Source: Eikenella longinqua
GTDB taxonomy: Bacteria; Pseudomonadota; Gammaproteobacteria; Burkholderiales; Neisseriaceae
Assembly (NCBI RefSeq): GCF_001648355.1
Contig: NZ_LXSL01000013.1
Location: 62,001 to 126,000, forward strand
Direction: 5' to 3'
Length of the DNA: 64,000 nucleotides
Shown: in pieces, positions 43,863-53,879 of the stretch
How the letters are laid out: each line of letters begins with the position of its first letter
Position numbering within the stretch: the first letter of the stretch is position 1
Program-made: the position numbers and the translations under genes
Notes under the pieces: generated by a model
Seen by the model: only the letters and a program-made list of their open reading frames with translations
What the model was told of the DNA's origin: nothing
Database searches by the model: none

Positions 43863-44081
43863 GGGATTGCTGTTTCATTCGGGCTACCTGAAAACGGCGG
43901 CTGCAAATCTCGGCGGGCAAATGCAAAAATCCGTATCCGAACAAGCAATCCCGTGGAAAACTTGCTAGAATGACGCCCGCTGGCCGCAGCCTGTTGCACC
44001 GGCGCGCCGTGCCGGCGGCGGAAAGCCGGTTTAAAAATGAATAATCGCCAGCCCCTTATCCCCGAACTTTGGAGAATCCCG

Positions 44082-44507
44082 ATGGCCGTTGAACGCACCT
44101 TGTCCATTATCAAACCCGATGCCGTTGCCAAAAACGTGATCGGCAAAATCTACAGCCGTTTTGAAAGCAACGGCCTGAAAATCATCGCCGCCAAAATGAA
44201 GCACCTCACCCGCGAAGAGGCCGAAGGCTTCTACGCCGTGCACAAAGAGCGCCCGTTTTTTGCCGATTTGGTGCAGTTTATGACCAGCGGGCCGGTGATG
44301 ATTCAGGTGTTGGAAGGCGAAAACGCCGTGGCCAAAAACCGCGAGCTGATGGGCGCCACCAATCCGAAAGAAGCCGCGCCCGGCACCATCCGCGCCGATT
44401 TCGCTTCCTCCATCGATGCCAACGCCGTGCACGGCTCCGACAGCTTGGCCAATGCCGCCATCGAAGTGGCCTATTTCTTTAACGAGCAGGAAATCTGCCC
44501 GCGTTAA
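44082..44507 (+). CDS. ndk: Nucleoside diphosphate kinase Ndk
   Basis: A 141-residue cytoplasmic enzyme that transfers the terminal phosphate of ATP to other nucleoside diphosphates. The phosphorylated His117 is in NAVHGSDS, and [26 protein letters not shown] and [18 protein letters not shown] are all conserved. GGAGA at 44071 precedes the ATG by seven bases. Ndk next to rlmN-pilW-rodZ-ispG is a common order in beta- and gammaproteobacteria. Confidence 0.96.
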   Translation: MAVERTLSIIKPDAVAKNVIGKIYSRFESNGLKIIAAKMKHLTREEAEGFYAVHKERPFFADLVQFMTSGPVMIQVLEGENAVAKNRELMGATNPKEAAPGTIRADFASSIDANAVHGSDSLANAAIEVAYFFNEQEICPR

Positions 44508-44522
44508 AGCAGCAGGCACAGC

Positions 44523-44573
44523 AGGCTACCTGAAAGTTTCAGGCATTGAAACTCGGTTTTCAGGTAGCCTTTA
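44523..44573 (+). terminator. Inverted eikDUS terminator of ndk
   Basis: AGGCTACCTGAAA pairs with TTTCAGGTAGCCT, with a TTTCA/TGAAA hairpin inside the loop and TTTA after. Confidence 0.65.
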
Positions 44574-44623
44574 AGCCTTTATCCAATTAGAAATATAACG
44601 AACACAGCCGCCCCGCTGCCCGT

Positions 44624-45715
<1,092 letters not shown>

Positions 45716-45720
45716 TGATC

Positions 45721-46494
45721 ATGAAAAAAAGTTTCATTGCTTCCCTAACGACGCTCGCCCTGCTCGCCGGCTGCGGCGGCATCACCATCCACACCGGCAG
45801 CAAAGAGGCGCGTAACCGGCCGGAAGAAATCGCCGCCATCAAAATCCAGCTCGGCATCGAATACATGAACGCGCGCGACTACCGCGCCGCCGTGGACGCC
45901 ATCGAAGAAGCCTTGCGCCTGCAACCGCGCAACGCCAACGCCTGGCTGGTGCGCGCCGAGATTTACCAATATCTGAAAGTGCCGGAAAAGGCGCAGGAAA
46001 GCTTCCAGCGCGCCTTGGCCATCCAGCCCAACAGCGCCGAAATCAACAACAACTACGGTTGGTTTTTGTGCAACGCCGGCGGCCGCCTGAACGAATCGCT
46101 CACCTATTTCGACCGCGCCTTGGCTGACCCCACCTATCCCAGCCCGCAGGTGGCCTATATGAACAAGGGCATTTGCAGCGCCCGCCTCGGCCAATACAAT
46201 TTGGCCACCTCTTACCTGGAGCGCTCGCTGGCCGCCGACCCAAGCTTTGCGCCTTCGCAGAAAGAAATGGCGCGCGTGCGCATGTTGGAAGGCAACCTGG
46301 GCGAGGCCGACCGTCAGTTCCGCCAATATCAGAGCAAGGTGGACAGGCTCAGCGCCGACGACCTGCTGCTGGGCTGGAAAATTGCCCGCGCCCGCGGCCA
46401 AACCCAAGCCGCCTACGAATACGAAGCGCAACTGCGCACCAACTACCCGTATTCGCCCGAACTTGAAGAAATCACCACAGGAAGACCCAAATGA
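45721..46494 (+). CDS. pilW: Type IV pilus biogenesis lipoprotein PilW (PilF family)
   Basis: A 257-residue outer-membrane lipoprotein of TPR repeats needed to assemble and stabilise the PilQ secretin and pilus fibres. The signal peptide MKKSFIASLTTLALLAGC has its lipobox Cys at residue 18. Several TPR units follow (IKIQLGIEYMNARDYRAAVDAIEEALRLQPRN, AEINNNYGWFLCNAG). The start at 45721 is set by the signal peptide. It overlaps rodZ by four bases. Pili in this organism also import DUS-bearing DNA. Confidence 0.93.
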   Translation: MKKSFIASLTTLALLAGCGGITIHTGSKEARNRPEEIAAIKIQLGIEYMNARDYRAAVDAIEEALRLQPRNANAWLVRAEIYQYLKVPEKAQESFQRALAIQPNSAEINNNYGWFLCNAGGRLNESLTYFDRALADPTYPSPQVAYMNKGICSARLGQYNLATSYLERSLAADPSFAPSQKEMARVRMLEGNLGEADRQFRQYQSKVDRLSADDLLLGWKIARARGQTQAAYEYEAQLRTNYPYSPELEEITTGRPK

Positions 46495-47384
46495 CCGAAA
46501 TTTCCAACCCGCAACTGGCCGCCGCCGAAGAACTGGGCAGACTGCTGCGCCACAACCGCGAGCAGCAGCAGCTTTCCATCGGTGACGTATCCGAGCATCT
46601 GAAGCTGCCCGCCCGCCAGGTGGAAGCGCTGGAAAACGCCGATTTCGACAAACTGCCCGAGCCGGTATTTGTGCGCGGTTTCCTGCGCAGCTACGGACGC
46701 TACCTGAATTTAGACGAAGAGGTGCTGAACAACTATCTCGAGCAGCTTGTGCGCGCGGATCCGGCCTTGCGCCCCGCTGCTAAAGCCGATGCCGGCGAAG
46801 TGAAGATGACCTATCACAACGCGCGCCTGCGCAAACCCTTCCCGCGCTGGGTGTTCGGCGTGGCCGCCGCCGTGGCGATTGTGGGCGCGGTGTATCTGTG
46901 GCAGGGCAAATCCAAAACCGAACACGAACGCCAAAACGCGCAAACCAGCATTCCGGAAAACCAAGTGCTGCCGCCCAATCTGAACGGCAGCAGCGTGCAA
47001 GTATTGCCTTTGCAGGATGCTTCCGCACCGTCGGCTTCTGCCCCCGCAATTTCAGGTAGCCAACCCTTGCCGGCGGAAAACGCCTCTGCCGCTTCCGCGC
47101 CGGCTGCCGGCATCCAGTCGGCAGCCGGCGAGTTAGTGATCAAACTGCGCTTCCGCTCCTTTCTCACCGTTACCGATAAAGACGGCCAGATGCTGGTGAG
47201 CAAAATCGTGCCGGCCGGCAGCGAACACCGCTTCTCCGGCAACGGCCCCTACCGCGTGCGCATCGGCTTTGCCAAAAACAGCCTGGCCAGCTACAGCGGC
47301 CGCGACATCAATGTGGCCGACCACATGGTCGACCGCAAAACCGCCGCCTTCACCGCCGGCGCGCCGGATGCTGCCGCACAATAA
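46491..47384 (+). CDS. rodZ: Cell-shape cytoskeletal protein RodZ
   Basis: A 297-residue bitopic protein linking MreB to the elongation complex. Residues 1-95 form a helix-turn-helix domain (LGRLLRHNREQQQLSIGDVSEHLKLPARQVEALEN..FVRGFLRSYGRYLNLD), a helix follows (WVFGVAAAVAIVGAVYLW, about 119-137), then a Ser/Ala/Pro linker with an in-frame eikDUS, and the periplasmic DUF4115 domain (ELVIKLRFRSFLTVTDKDGQMLVSKIVPAGSEHRFSG). Confidence 0.93.
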   Translation: MTEISNPQLAAAEELGRLLRHNREQQQLSIGDVSEHLKLPARQVEALENADFDKLPEPVFVRGFLRSYGRYLNLDEEVLNNYLEQLVRADPALRPAAKADAGEVKMTYHNARLRKPFPRWVFGVAAAVAIVGAVYLWQGKSKTEHERQNAQTSIPENQVLPPNLNGSSVQVLPLQDASAPSASAPAISGSQPLPAENASAASAPAAGIQSAAGELVIKLRFRSFLTVTDKDGQMLVSKIVPAGSEHRFSGNGPYRVRIGFAKNSLASYSGRDINVADHMVDRKTAAFTAGAPDAAAQ

Positions 47385-47397
47385 CAACAGCTGATTT

Positions 47398-48675
47398 ATG
47401 AACACAACCCTTCCTCCCCGGCGGCGCACACACCAGGTGCAAATCGGCCATATCGCCGTCGGTTCCGATTCGCCGGTGGTGGTGCAGTCGATGACCAACA
47501 CCGACACCGCCGACGCCGAAGCCACCGCCTTGCAGGTGAAAGAGCTGAGCGACGCCGGCTCGGAAATGGTGCGGATTACCGTGAACAACCCACAGGCCGC
47601 CGCCAAAGTGGCCGAAATCCGCAGCCGGCTCGACGACATGGGCTGCGCCACGCCGCTCATCGGCGATTTCCATTTCAACGGCGAGCGCCTGCTGGCCGAG
47701 TTCCCCCAATGCGGCAAAGCCTTGGCCAAATACCGCATCAACCCCGGCAATGTGGGCAAGGGCGCCAAGGGCGATGAAAAATTTGCCTTTTTAATCCGCA
47801 CCGCTGCCGAAAACGACAAAGCCGTGCGCATCGGCGTGAATTGGGGCAGCCTCGACCAAAGCCTGGCCAAACGCCTGATGGATGCCAACCGCAGCCGCCC
47901 CGAGCCGCTGCCGCCCGAAGCCGTGATGAAGGAAGCGCTGGTGCTTTCCGCGCTCGAATCCGCGCAAAAAGCCGTGGAATTGGGGCTACCTGAAAACAAA
48001 ATCATCCTTTCCTGCAAAGTGAGCGCCGTGCAGGATTTGATTCAGGTATACCGCGATTTGGGCAGTCGCTGCGCCTACCCGCTGCACCTCGGGCTCACCG
48101 AGGCCGGCATGGGCAGCAAGGGCATCGTTGCCTCCACCGCCGCGCTGGCCGTGCTCCTGCAAGAAGGCATCGGCGACACCATCCGCATCTCGCTCACCCC
48201 CGAGCCAGGCAGCTCGCGCACGCAGGAAGTGATTGTGGCGCAAGAGATTCTGCAAACCATGGGGCTGCGCTCCTTCACGCCGATGGTTACCGCCTGCCCC
48301 GGCTGCGGCCGCACCACCAGTACCGTGTTTCAAGAGCTGGCGCGCGACATCCAGCAGCACTTGCGCCGCCAGATGCCCGTGTGGAAAGACCAATACCCCG
48401 GCGTGGAAAGCCTGAACGTGGCCGTGATGGGCTGCGTGGTGAACGGCCCCGGCGAGAGCAAGCTGGCCGACATCGGCATCAGCCTGCCCGGCACCGGCGA
48501 AACGCCGATTGCTCCCGTGTATGTGGACGGCGAACGCAAGGTTACGCTCAAGGGCGACAATATGGCGGCCGAGTTTTTGCAGATTGTGGAAAACTACATC
48601 GTGGAAAACTACGGAGAAGGCGGCAAAAAACGCCGCAGCCAAGTGCCCAAAATCATCCCCATCCGCCAAGCCTGA
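47398..48675 (+). CDS. ispG: 4-hydroxy-3-methylbut-2-enyl diphosphate synthase IspG (GcpE)
   Basis: A 425-residue [4Fe-4S] enzyme of the non-mevalonate isoprenoid pathway. The N-terminal TIM barrel begins [32 protein letters not shown]. The cluster cysteines are in [19 protein letters not shown] and [13 protein letters not shown]. It closes the rlmN-pilW-rodZ-ispG cluster; the usual hisS neighbour is not here. An internal eikDUS encodes LPEN. Confidence 0.96.
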   Translation: MNTTLPPRRRTHQVQIGHIAVGSDSPVVVQSMTNTDTADAEATALQVKELSDAGSEMVRITVNNPQAAAKVAEIRSRLDDMGCATPLIGDFHFNGERLLAEFPQCGKALAKYRINPGNVGKGAKGDEKFAFLIRTAAENDKAVRIGVNWGSLDQSLAKRLMDANRSRPEPLPPEAVMKEALVLSALESAQKAVELGLPENKIILSCKVSAVQDLIQVYRDLGSRCAYPLHLGLTEAGMGSKGIVASTAALAVLLQEGIGDTIRISLTPEPGSSRTQEVIVAQEILQTMGLRSFTPMVTACPGCGRTTSTVFQELARDIQQHLRRQMPVWKDQYPGVESLNVAVMGCVVNGPGESKLADIGISLPGTGETPIAPVYVDGERKVTLKGDNMAAEFLQIVENYIVENYGEGGKKRRSQVPKIIPIRQA

Positions 48676-48689
48676 TTGAGGGCTACCTG

Positions 48690-48760
48690 AAAATTTGTCT
48701 CCAAGCAAAAACCTTTGCCCGTTCCTCAGCGGCAAAGGTTTTTGTTTTTCAGGTAGCCTT
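48690..48760 (+). terminator. Double terminator of ispG
   Basis: An inner perfect 13-bp stem AAAAACCTTTGCC / GGCAAAGGTTTTT (48707-48719 with 48731-48743) is nested in an outer eikDUS inverted pair. Confidence 0.85.
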
Positions 48761-48841
48761 CCTCCTCGATAGAGCTTATCCGGCAGATTGGCTATAATGG
48801 CGCCAACCGCAGCCAATAGCGGGAAACCCAAGGGAAACATC

Positions 48842-49234
48842 ATGACCGACCTGCGCCAGCTCCTGCTCAAACTCTATCTGCTCAACAACCACAAAATCGA
48901 ACACAAAGTTTACATCTACAGCTATCGCGGCGTAACCGACGTGGCCACCAACCCCTTCCAATACGTGAGCGGCGATTTGGCGGAAAACGTGAAAAAAAGC
49001 CTGATTCTGCAAAACCTGGCCAGCGGCGAGATGCTGCAAGCCTTCATTGTGTCCACCGAAGAGAGCGCCGGCAAAACCCACAGCGCCTACAAAATCGAAA
49101 ACACCGTGCTCTACGGCAACAAAACCGGCGTCATCATCGAAATCGGGCTGGATAAAGACAAAATCGAGAAAACCGACAAATACCGCCAATTCAGCCACCT
49201 AGCCACCAGCATACTGCGCCAGTTTATCGACTAA
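48842..49234 (+). CDS. Conserved hypothetical protein, 130 aa
   Basis: I do not recognise this family. The ATG is preceded by AAGGGAA and a TATAAT box lies at 48794-48799. The protein is soluble and mixed alpha/beta (KLYLLNNHKIEHKVYIYSYRGVTDVATNPFQYVSGDL..), with no cysteines, signal peptide or membrane helix. Codon usage matches its neighbours, which supports a real core gene. It is alone between the ispG terminator and a pair of hairpin repeats. Confidence 0.75.
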   Translation: MTDLRQLLLKLYLLNNHKIEHKVYIYSYRGVTDVATNPFQYVSGDLAENVKKSLILQNLASGEMLQAFIVSTEESAGKTHSAYKIENTVLYGNKTGVIIEIGLDKDKIEKTDKYRQFSHLATSILRQFID

Positions 49235-49255
49235 CGAAGTTGGCCGGCAACAAAA

Positions 49256-49337
49256 AGGCTACCTGAAAGCGTCAGCTTCAGCGCAGCTAAAACGAGCTTC
49301 GCGAGTTTCTGCGCAGCTAAAACTTTTCAGGTAGCCT
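49256..49337. repeat. eikDUS-bounded hairpin repeat, copy 2
   Basis: eikDUS, GCGTCAGCTTCAGCGCAGC, TAAAACGAGCTTCGCGAGTTTC, TGCGCAGCTAAAAC and an inverted eikDUS, 82 bases in all. Nearly the reverse complement of copy 1 at 38.6 kb. It also serves as a terminator for the preceding gene. Confidence 0.8.
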
Positions 49338-49424
49338 TTCCCGTGCTTTGCGCGTATGGCAACGTCAATCTTGTTATCCATTAATCCGCTATATTGCCGA
49401 TAAACAAACCAAGAAAGCCAACAA

Positions 49425-49508
49425 AGGCTACCTGAATATTTTAGCTTCGTAGAAACTTCACGGCGCCCAAGTTTTAACTTCGTTGAAGCTGACGCTTTCA
49501 GGTAGCCT
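49425..49508. repeat. eikDUS-bounded hairpin repeat, copy 3
   Basis: An 84-base relative of copies 1 and 2 in the opposite orientation to copy 2 (TTTTAGCTTCGTAGAAACTT .. GTTTTAACTTCGTTGAAGCT), with paired changes in the two arms. It ends beside the pdxH stop. Confidence 0.75.
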
Positions 49509-49525
49509 TTTGCCATATTGCCAAA

Positions 49526-50158
49526 CTAAGGCGCCAGCCGCTCCTTAATCCATTCGCCGTTTTCCAAACGGTATTGGATGCGGTCATGCAGGCGGCTGGG
49601 GCGGCCCTGCCAGAATTCCACGCGGTCGGGAATCAGCAGGAAGCCGCCCCAATGCGGCGGGCGCGGCACGTGCAGCGGGTGTTTGATGGCTTCTGCCGCC
49701 GCGCGCGCCACGATGATGCTTTTGCCGGCAATCACGCTGCTCTGCTCGCTCGCCCACGCGCCCAGGCGGCTGGTGTAGGGGCGGCTGGCGAAGTATTCGT
49801 CGGAAGCCTTGGCGTCTAATTTCTCCACCCGCCCTTCGGCGCGCACCTGCCGCTCCAGTTCCGGCCAGAAGAAGGTGAGCGCGGCAAAGGGATGGGCGGC
49901 CAGAGCGCGTCCTTTGCGGCTTTGGTAGTTGGAGAAAAACACGAAGCCCTGCGCGTTCACTTCTTTCAGGAGCAGGATGCGGCTGTTGGGGCGGCCGTCT
50001 TCGCCCACGGTGGCCACGCTCATGGCGGTGGGCTCTTTGGCGGCGGAGTGCATGGCTTCGCCCAGCCATTTTTCAAACTGCGGCAGCGGCGCGGCGGCAC
50101 ATTCGGCTTCGGATAATTCCTGCTTGCTGTAGTCTTCGCGGATGTCGTGCAGATCCAT
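49526..50158 (-). CDS. pdxH: Pyridoxamine 5'-phosphate oxidase PdxH
   Basis: A 210-residue FMN enzyme that oxidises pyridoxine or pyridoxamine phosphate to pyridoxal phosphate. Conserved features include [52 protein letters not shown] (FMN binding) and [29 protein letters not shown] (PLP binding and active-site Arg). It is single and divergent from hemA. The product supplies PLP for enzymes such as SpeF in this window. Confidence 0.95.
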   Translation of the reverse strand: MDLHDIREDYSKQELSEAECAAAPLPQFEKWLGEAMHSAAKEPTAMSVATVGEDGRPNSRILLLKEVNAQGFVFFSNYQSRKGRALAAHPFAALTFFWPELERQVRAEGRVEKLDAKASDEYFASRPYTSRLGAWASEQSSVIAGKSIIVARAAAEAIKHPLHVPRPPHWGGFLLIPDRVEFWQGRPSRLHDRIQYRLENGEWIKERLAP

Positions 50159-50250
50159 TCGGGGTTTCTCCTTTCTCTCGGATGGTTTAATTGATAGATG
50201 TTATCATCTTGAAGTTGTTCAATAATATTTTCTTTTGGCTGCGTATTGCT

Positions 50251-50256
50251 TATAAT
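50251..50256 (+). promoter_or_regulatory. -10 box of hemA
   Basis: A perfect TATAAT 38 bases before the hemA start; no convincing -35 box is seen at the expected spacing. Confidence 0.45.
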
Positions 50257-50294
50257 GCGCGCTTTCGGTTTTGGAAATTTTGGAAACGTTTGCC

Positions 50295-51551
50295 ATGCAG
50301 CTCACCGCCATCGGCTTAAACCACCAAACCGCTCCGCTGAGCATACGCGAGCGTTTGGCTTTTGCCGCCGCCATGTTGCCAGACGCTTTGCGCGCGCTGG
50401 TGGGCAGCCGCACGGCCGAAGAAGCCGTGATTTTGTCCACATGCAACCGCACCGAATTATACTGCGTGGGCGAGCCGGACGATATTGTGCGCTGGCTGGC
50501 CGACTACCGCAAGATTCCCGGCAGCGCGCTGGAGCCCTATCTTTATCGTTATCAAACCGAAGCCGCGGTGCGCCACGCCTTCCGCGTGTCTTGCGGGCTG
50601 GACAGCATGGTGCTGGGTGAGCCGCAGATTCTGGGGCAAATCAAAGATGCGGTGCGGGTGGCGCAGGAGCAGCAGGCCGTGGCTTCCAACCTGCACGCGC
50701 TGTTTCAGAAAACCTTTGCCATCGCCAAGGAAGTGCGCACCAGCACGGCGGTGGGCGCCAATTCGGTGAGCATGGCGGCGGCCAGTGTGAAGATGGCCGG
50801 CCAGATTTTTCCCGATATTGGCGAATTGAACATTTTGTTTGTGGGCGCGGGCGAGATGATTGAATTGGTGGCCACGCATTTTGCCGCCAAGTCGCCGCGC
50901 GGCATCATGGTGGCAAACCGCACACTGTCGCGCGCGCAGGAGTTGTGCGCCAAGCTGGCTTCGCCGGCCGCGCCCTGCCTGTTGAGCGATTTGCCGCAGC
51001 GGCTGCACGAGTTTGATGTGGTGGTGTCGTCCACCGCCAGCCAGCTGCCGATTATCGGCAAGGGCATGGTGGAGCGGGCGCTGCGCGGGCGCCGCCGCCA
51101 GCCGGTGTTCCTGCTGGATTTGGCCGTGCCGCGCGACATCGAGGCGGAAGTGGCCGAGCTGGGCGATGCCTACCTCTACACCGTGGACGATATGATGCAG
51201 GTGGTGAACAGCGGCCTGGCGGCGCGGCAGCAGGCGGCGGCGGAAGCCGAGCAGATGGTGGAAAGCAAGGTGGAAGAGTTTATGAGCTGGCAGCGCCGCC
51301 GCCAAAGCGTGCCGCTGATCCGTTCGCTGCGCGACGAGGGCGAGCGGGCGCGGCAGCAGGTGTTGGAGAATACGCTGAAGCTGCTGGCCAAGGGCGTGCC
51401 GCCGGAAGAGGCGCTGGCCAGGCTCTCGGTGCAGCTCACCAATAAGCTGTTGCACGCGCCCACCCGCGCGCTTTCGAAAGTGGACGGGCAAACGGCGCAC
51501 CTCACCGAGGCGTTGGTGCAGGTGTACGGGCTGGATAAGCCGCGCGCTTGA
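50295..51551 (+). CDS. hemA: Glutamyl-tRNA reductase HemA
   Basis: A 418-residue enzyme that reduces glutamyl-tRNA to glutamate semialdehyde, the first step of tetrapyrrole synthesis by the C5 pathway. The catalytic Cys50 is in LSTCNRTE; GLNHQTAPLSIRERLAF, RVSCGLDSMVLGEPQILGQIK and the NADPH-binding FVGAGEMIELVATHF are all present. I start at ATG 50295 (MQLTAIGLNH), not at the in-frame ATG 24 bases upstream, by family length. The C-terminal dimerisation helix is intact. Confidence 0.96.
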   Translation: MQLTAIGLNHQTAPLSIRERLAFAAAMLPDALRALVGSRTAEEAVILSTCNRTELYCVGEPDDIVRWLADYRKIPGSALEPYLYRYQTEAAVRHAFRVSCGLDSMVLGEPQILGQIKDAVRVAQEQQAVASNLHALFQKTFAIAKEVRTSTAVGANSVSMAAASVKMAGQIFPDIGELNILFVGAGEMIELVATHFAAKSPRGIMVANRTLSRAQELCAKLASPAAPCLLSDLPQRLHEFDVVVSSTASQLPIIGKGMVERALRGRRRQPVFLLDLAVPRDIEAEVAELGDAYLYTVDDMMQVVNSGLAARQQAAAEAEQMVESKVEEFMSWQRRRQSVPLIRSLRDEGERARQQVLENTLKLLAKGVPPEEALARLSVQLTNKLLHAPTRALSKVDGQTAHLTEALVQVYGLDKPRA

Positions 51552-51917
51552 GCTTTGCTTGCCGGTAAAAATAGAGGCTACCTGAAAACTATTTAAGCTT
51601 CGCAGAAACTTGCGTTGCCTGTTTTCAGGTAGCCTTTTGCATGGCCGGGCGGCGGGGAAGGCTACCTGAAAAAAGCGGGAGGAACCGGCTCAGTGGCGAG
51701 CCATTCGTTTTTCAGGTAGCCTGCCTTTGTGCCGCAGAGAAATGCGCCGGTGTTGTTATCTTAGCCGGAAAAATGCGCTTTTCAGGGGTTTTGCCTGTGT
51801 GAAACGGCGATTTGCTTTACAATCGGGTTACCAGCAAGTGCTCAGACGACAACGGATGGGCGGCTTCGGCGGCGGCAGTATCCCGCCTAAGCGCCTGCAA
51901 ACAAAAGGAGTATGAAA
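51552..51917. other. hemA-usp intergenic region with a short hairpin repeat
   Basis: At 51575-51635 a 61-base partial copy of the DUS-bounded repeat (AAGCTTCGCAGAAACTTGCG between inverted eikDUS) acts as the hemA terminator. A second eikDUS pair lies at about 51659-51721, and a TACAAT -10-like box near 51813. No further gene is seen. Confidence 0.55.
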
Positions 51918-52361
51918 ATGTATCAACGAATTTTGGTTCCGATAGACGACAGCAAAACTTCCGTGCATGCCTTGCAAGAAGCCTGCCGGCTGGCCAAGGC
52001 GGTGGGCGCCACCCTGGTGGCGGTGCACGTGGTGGATTTAACCGATTTGAAGCGCGAGGCCAATATGCTACCGCGCTCCGAAGAGCTGTATGCGATTGAG
52101 GCGCAGGTGGCCGACCATGCCGAATCCATCATGAAAGAGGCCGGCGTGCCCTATGAAATCGAAACGCTGGAAAACGACGGCATGCGCATTGCCGACGTGC
52201 TGATTAAAGAAGCCGCGCGCCAAGAGTGCGACCTGATTGCGATGGGCACCCACGGCTTCAGTGGCCTTTTGCACTTGCTGATGGGCTCCGTGGCCGAAGG
52301 CGTGCTGCGGCAGTCGCATGTGCCCGTGTTGCTGTTCCGCCGCGCCGACGACGAAGAATAA
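51918..52361 (+). CDS. Universal stress protein, UspA family
   Basis: A 147-residue cytoplasmic protein with a Rossmann-like fold. MYQRILVPIDDSKTSVHALQEACRLAKAVGATL opens the domain, and the ATP-binding loop G-2x-G-9x-G-S/T is seen in GTHGFSGLLHLLMGSVAEGVLRQSHVPVLLFR. AAGGAG at 51905-51910 favours ATG 51918 over ATG 51912. It is a single gene; such proteins respond to starvation or oxidative stress, but the trigger is not visible. Confidence 0.92.
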   Translation: MYQRILVPIDDSKTSVHALQEACRLAKAVGATLVAVHVVDLTDLKREANMLPRSEELYAIEAQVADHAESIMKEAGVPYEIETLENDGMRIADVLIKEAARQECDLIAMGTHGFSGLLHLLMGSVAEGVLRQSHVPVLLFRRADDEE

Positions 52362-52412
52362 CACCCTGGTTTTTCAGGTAGCCTCTGTGCCAGCATAGAG
52401 GCTACCTGAAAA

Positions 52413-52519
52413 TATAGTGAATCAAAATTAAGAATGCTACGGCGTTGGCTTGCCTTGCCGTACTGCTGGTACTGTCTGCGGCTCGCCGCCTTGTCCCATT
52501 CTTATTTTGATTCACTATG
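52413..52519. repeat. Correia-like MITE, 107 bp, upstream of pilU
   Basis: Terminal inverted repeats TATAGTGAATCAAAATTAAG.. and ..TTATTTTGATTCACTATG (one mismatch, one gap) enclose TTGCCTTGCCGTAC and GTACTGTCTGCGGCTCGCCG. Length and core agree with the short form of neisserial Correia elements. It directly follows an inverted eikDUS pair (52371-52412) and ends 38 bases before the pilU start, so it could supply its promoter. Confidence 0.85.
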
Positions 52520-52557
52520 TATTTAACTGATTTATCACTAAAAATGGAAAACGTTTT

Positions 52558-53724
52558 ATGGCAATTCCCGCTTACAACGAAGAGATGAAAAAATTCATCC
52601 ACGGCCTGCTCCACCACCTGGTGCAAAGCAAAGGCTCCGACCTCTTCATCACCGCCGGCTTCCCCCCGGCCATGAAGCTCGACGGCAAGCTCACCCCGAT
52701 CACCGACAAACCGCTCACTGCCGACCACACCGCGCTCATCGCCCGCGCCCTGATGGACGACAAACAGGCCGAAGAGTTCGACAACACCAAAGAATGCAAC
52801 TTCGCCATCAGCCTGGCCGGCGTATCCCGCTTCCGCATTAACGCCATGGTGCAGCGCGGCGCCGCCGCCCTCGTGTGCCGCGTGATCACCAGCGAAATCC
52901 CCAAGTTCGACAACATGAACCTGCCGCCGATTTTGAAACAAGTGGTGATGGAAAAACGCGGCCTCGTCATCTTCGTGGGCGGCACCGGCTCCGGCAAATC
53001 CACCTCCCTGGCCGCCATGATCGACTACCGCAACGAAAACAGCTACGGCCACATCATCACCATCGAAGACCCGATCGAATTCGTGCACCCGCACAAACAC
53101 TGCATCATCACCCAGCGTGAAGTGGGCGTAGACACCGAAAACTGGTTTGCCGCCCTCAAAAACACCCTGCGCCAAGCCCCCGACGTGATCCTCATCGGCG
53201 AAATCCGCGACCGCGAAACCATGGACTACGCGCTCGCCTTCGCCGAAACCGGCCACCTCTGCATGGCCACCCTGCACGCCAACAACTCCAACCAGGCGCT
53301 CGACCGCATCATCAACTTCTTCCCCGAAGAGCGCCGCACCCAGCTCTTGAACGACCTCTCGCTCAACCTCAAAGGCTTTATTTCCCAGCGCCTCGTGCCC
53401 AAGCCCGACGGCAAAGGCCGCGTGGCCGCCGTAGAAGTGCTGCTCAACTCCCCGCTGATTGCCGAGCTGATTTTGAACGGCGACATCCACGGCGTGAAAG
53501 AAATCATGGCCCGCTCCCGCGACTTGGGCATGCAAACCTTCGACCAATCCCTGTTCGACCTCTACGAAGCCGGCCTGATTTCCTACGACGACGCGCTGAA
53601 AAACGCCGACTCGGTAAACGACCTGCGCCTCAATATCCAGCTCAACAGCAAGCGCGGCAATGCCGGCCAGGCCTCTGGCATCGACAATCTGGCGATTGTG
53701 GGCATGGAAGAAGGCGAAGCCTAA
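52558..53724 (+). CDS. pilU: Type IV pilus retraction ATPase PilU
   Basis: A 388-residue hexameric ATPase of the PilT/PilU family assisting pilus retraction. It has Walker A GGTGSGKS (141-148), Asp box TIEDPIEF, His box HLCMATLHANNSNQALDRIINFFPEERR and the AIRNLIRE-like retraction segment, here SLFDLYEAGLISYDDALKNADSVNDLRL. N-terminal and C-terminal lengths fit PilU better than PilT (about 345 residues). The only apparent control element upstream is a Correia-like repeat. The pilT gene is not in this window. Confidence 0.92.
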   Translation: MAIPAYNEEMKKFIHGLLHHLVQSKGSDLFITAGFPPAMKLDGKLTPITDKPLTADHTALIARALMDDKQAEEFDNTKECNFAISLAGVSRFRINAMVQRGAAALVCRVITSEIPKFDNMNLPPILKQVVMEKRGLVIFVGGTGSGKSTSLAAMIDYRNENSYGHIITIEDPIEFVHPHKHCIITQREVGVDTENWFAALKNTLRQAPDVILIGEIRDRETMDYALAFAETGHLCMATLHANNSNQALDRIINFFPEERRTQLLNDLSLNLKGFISQRLVPKPDGKGRVAAVEVLLNSPLIAELILNGDIHGVKEIMARSRDLGMQTFDQSLFDLYEAGLISYDDALKNADSVNDLRLNIQLNSKRGNAGQASGIDNLAIVGMEEGEA

Positions 53725-53753
53725 TCAGGCTACCTGAAAAAAGTTGGCACAAT

Positions 53754-53783
53754 AAAGGCAGGTATCCAATACCTGCCTTTTTC
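53754..53783 (+). terminator. Strong terminator of pilU
   Basis: A perfect 12-bp stem AAAGGCAGGTAT / ATACCTGCCTTT with a 3-nt loop and T tail. Confidence 0.88.
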
Positions 53784-53832
53784 GGCTTTGCAGAACTCGT
53801 TTTTCAGGTAGCCTTTTCCCACTGCACAAACC

Positions 53833-53866
53833 AAAACGGCATCCCGCAAGAGGATGCCGTTTTTTC
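53833..53866. terminator. Bidirectional terminator between pilU and gltS
   Basis: A perfect 12-bp stem AAAACGGCATCC / GGATGCCGTTTT (53833-53844 with 53852-53863), with T-runs on both strands; it ends gltS transcription from the other side. Confidence 0.8.
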
Positions 53867-53879
53867 AACCGGAGCCAAC

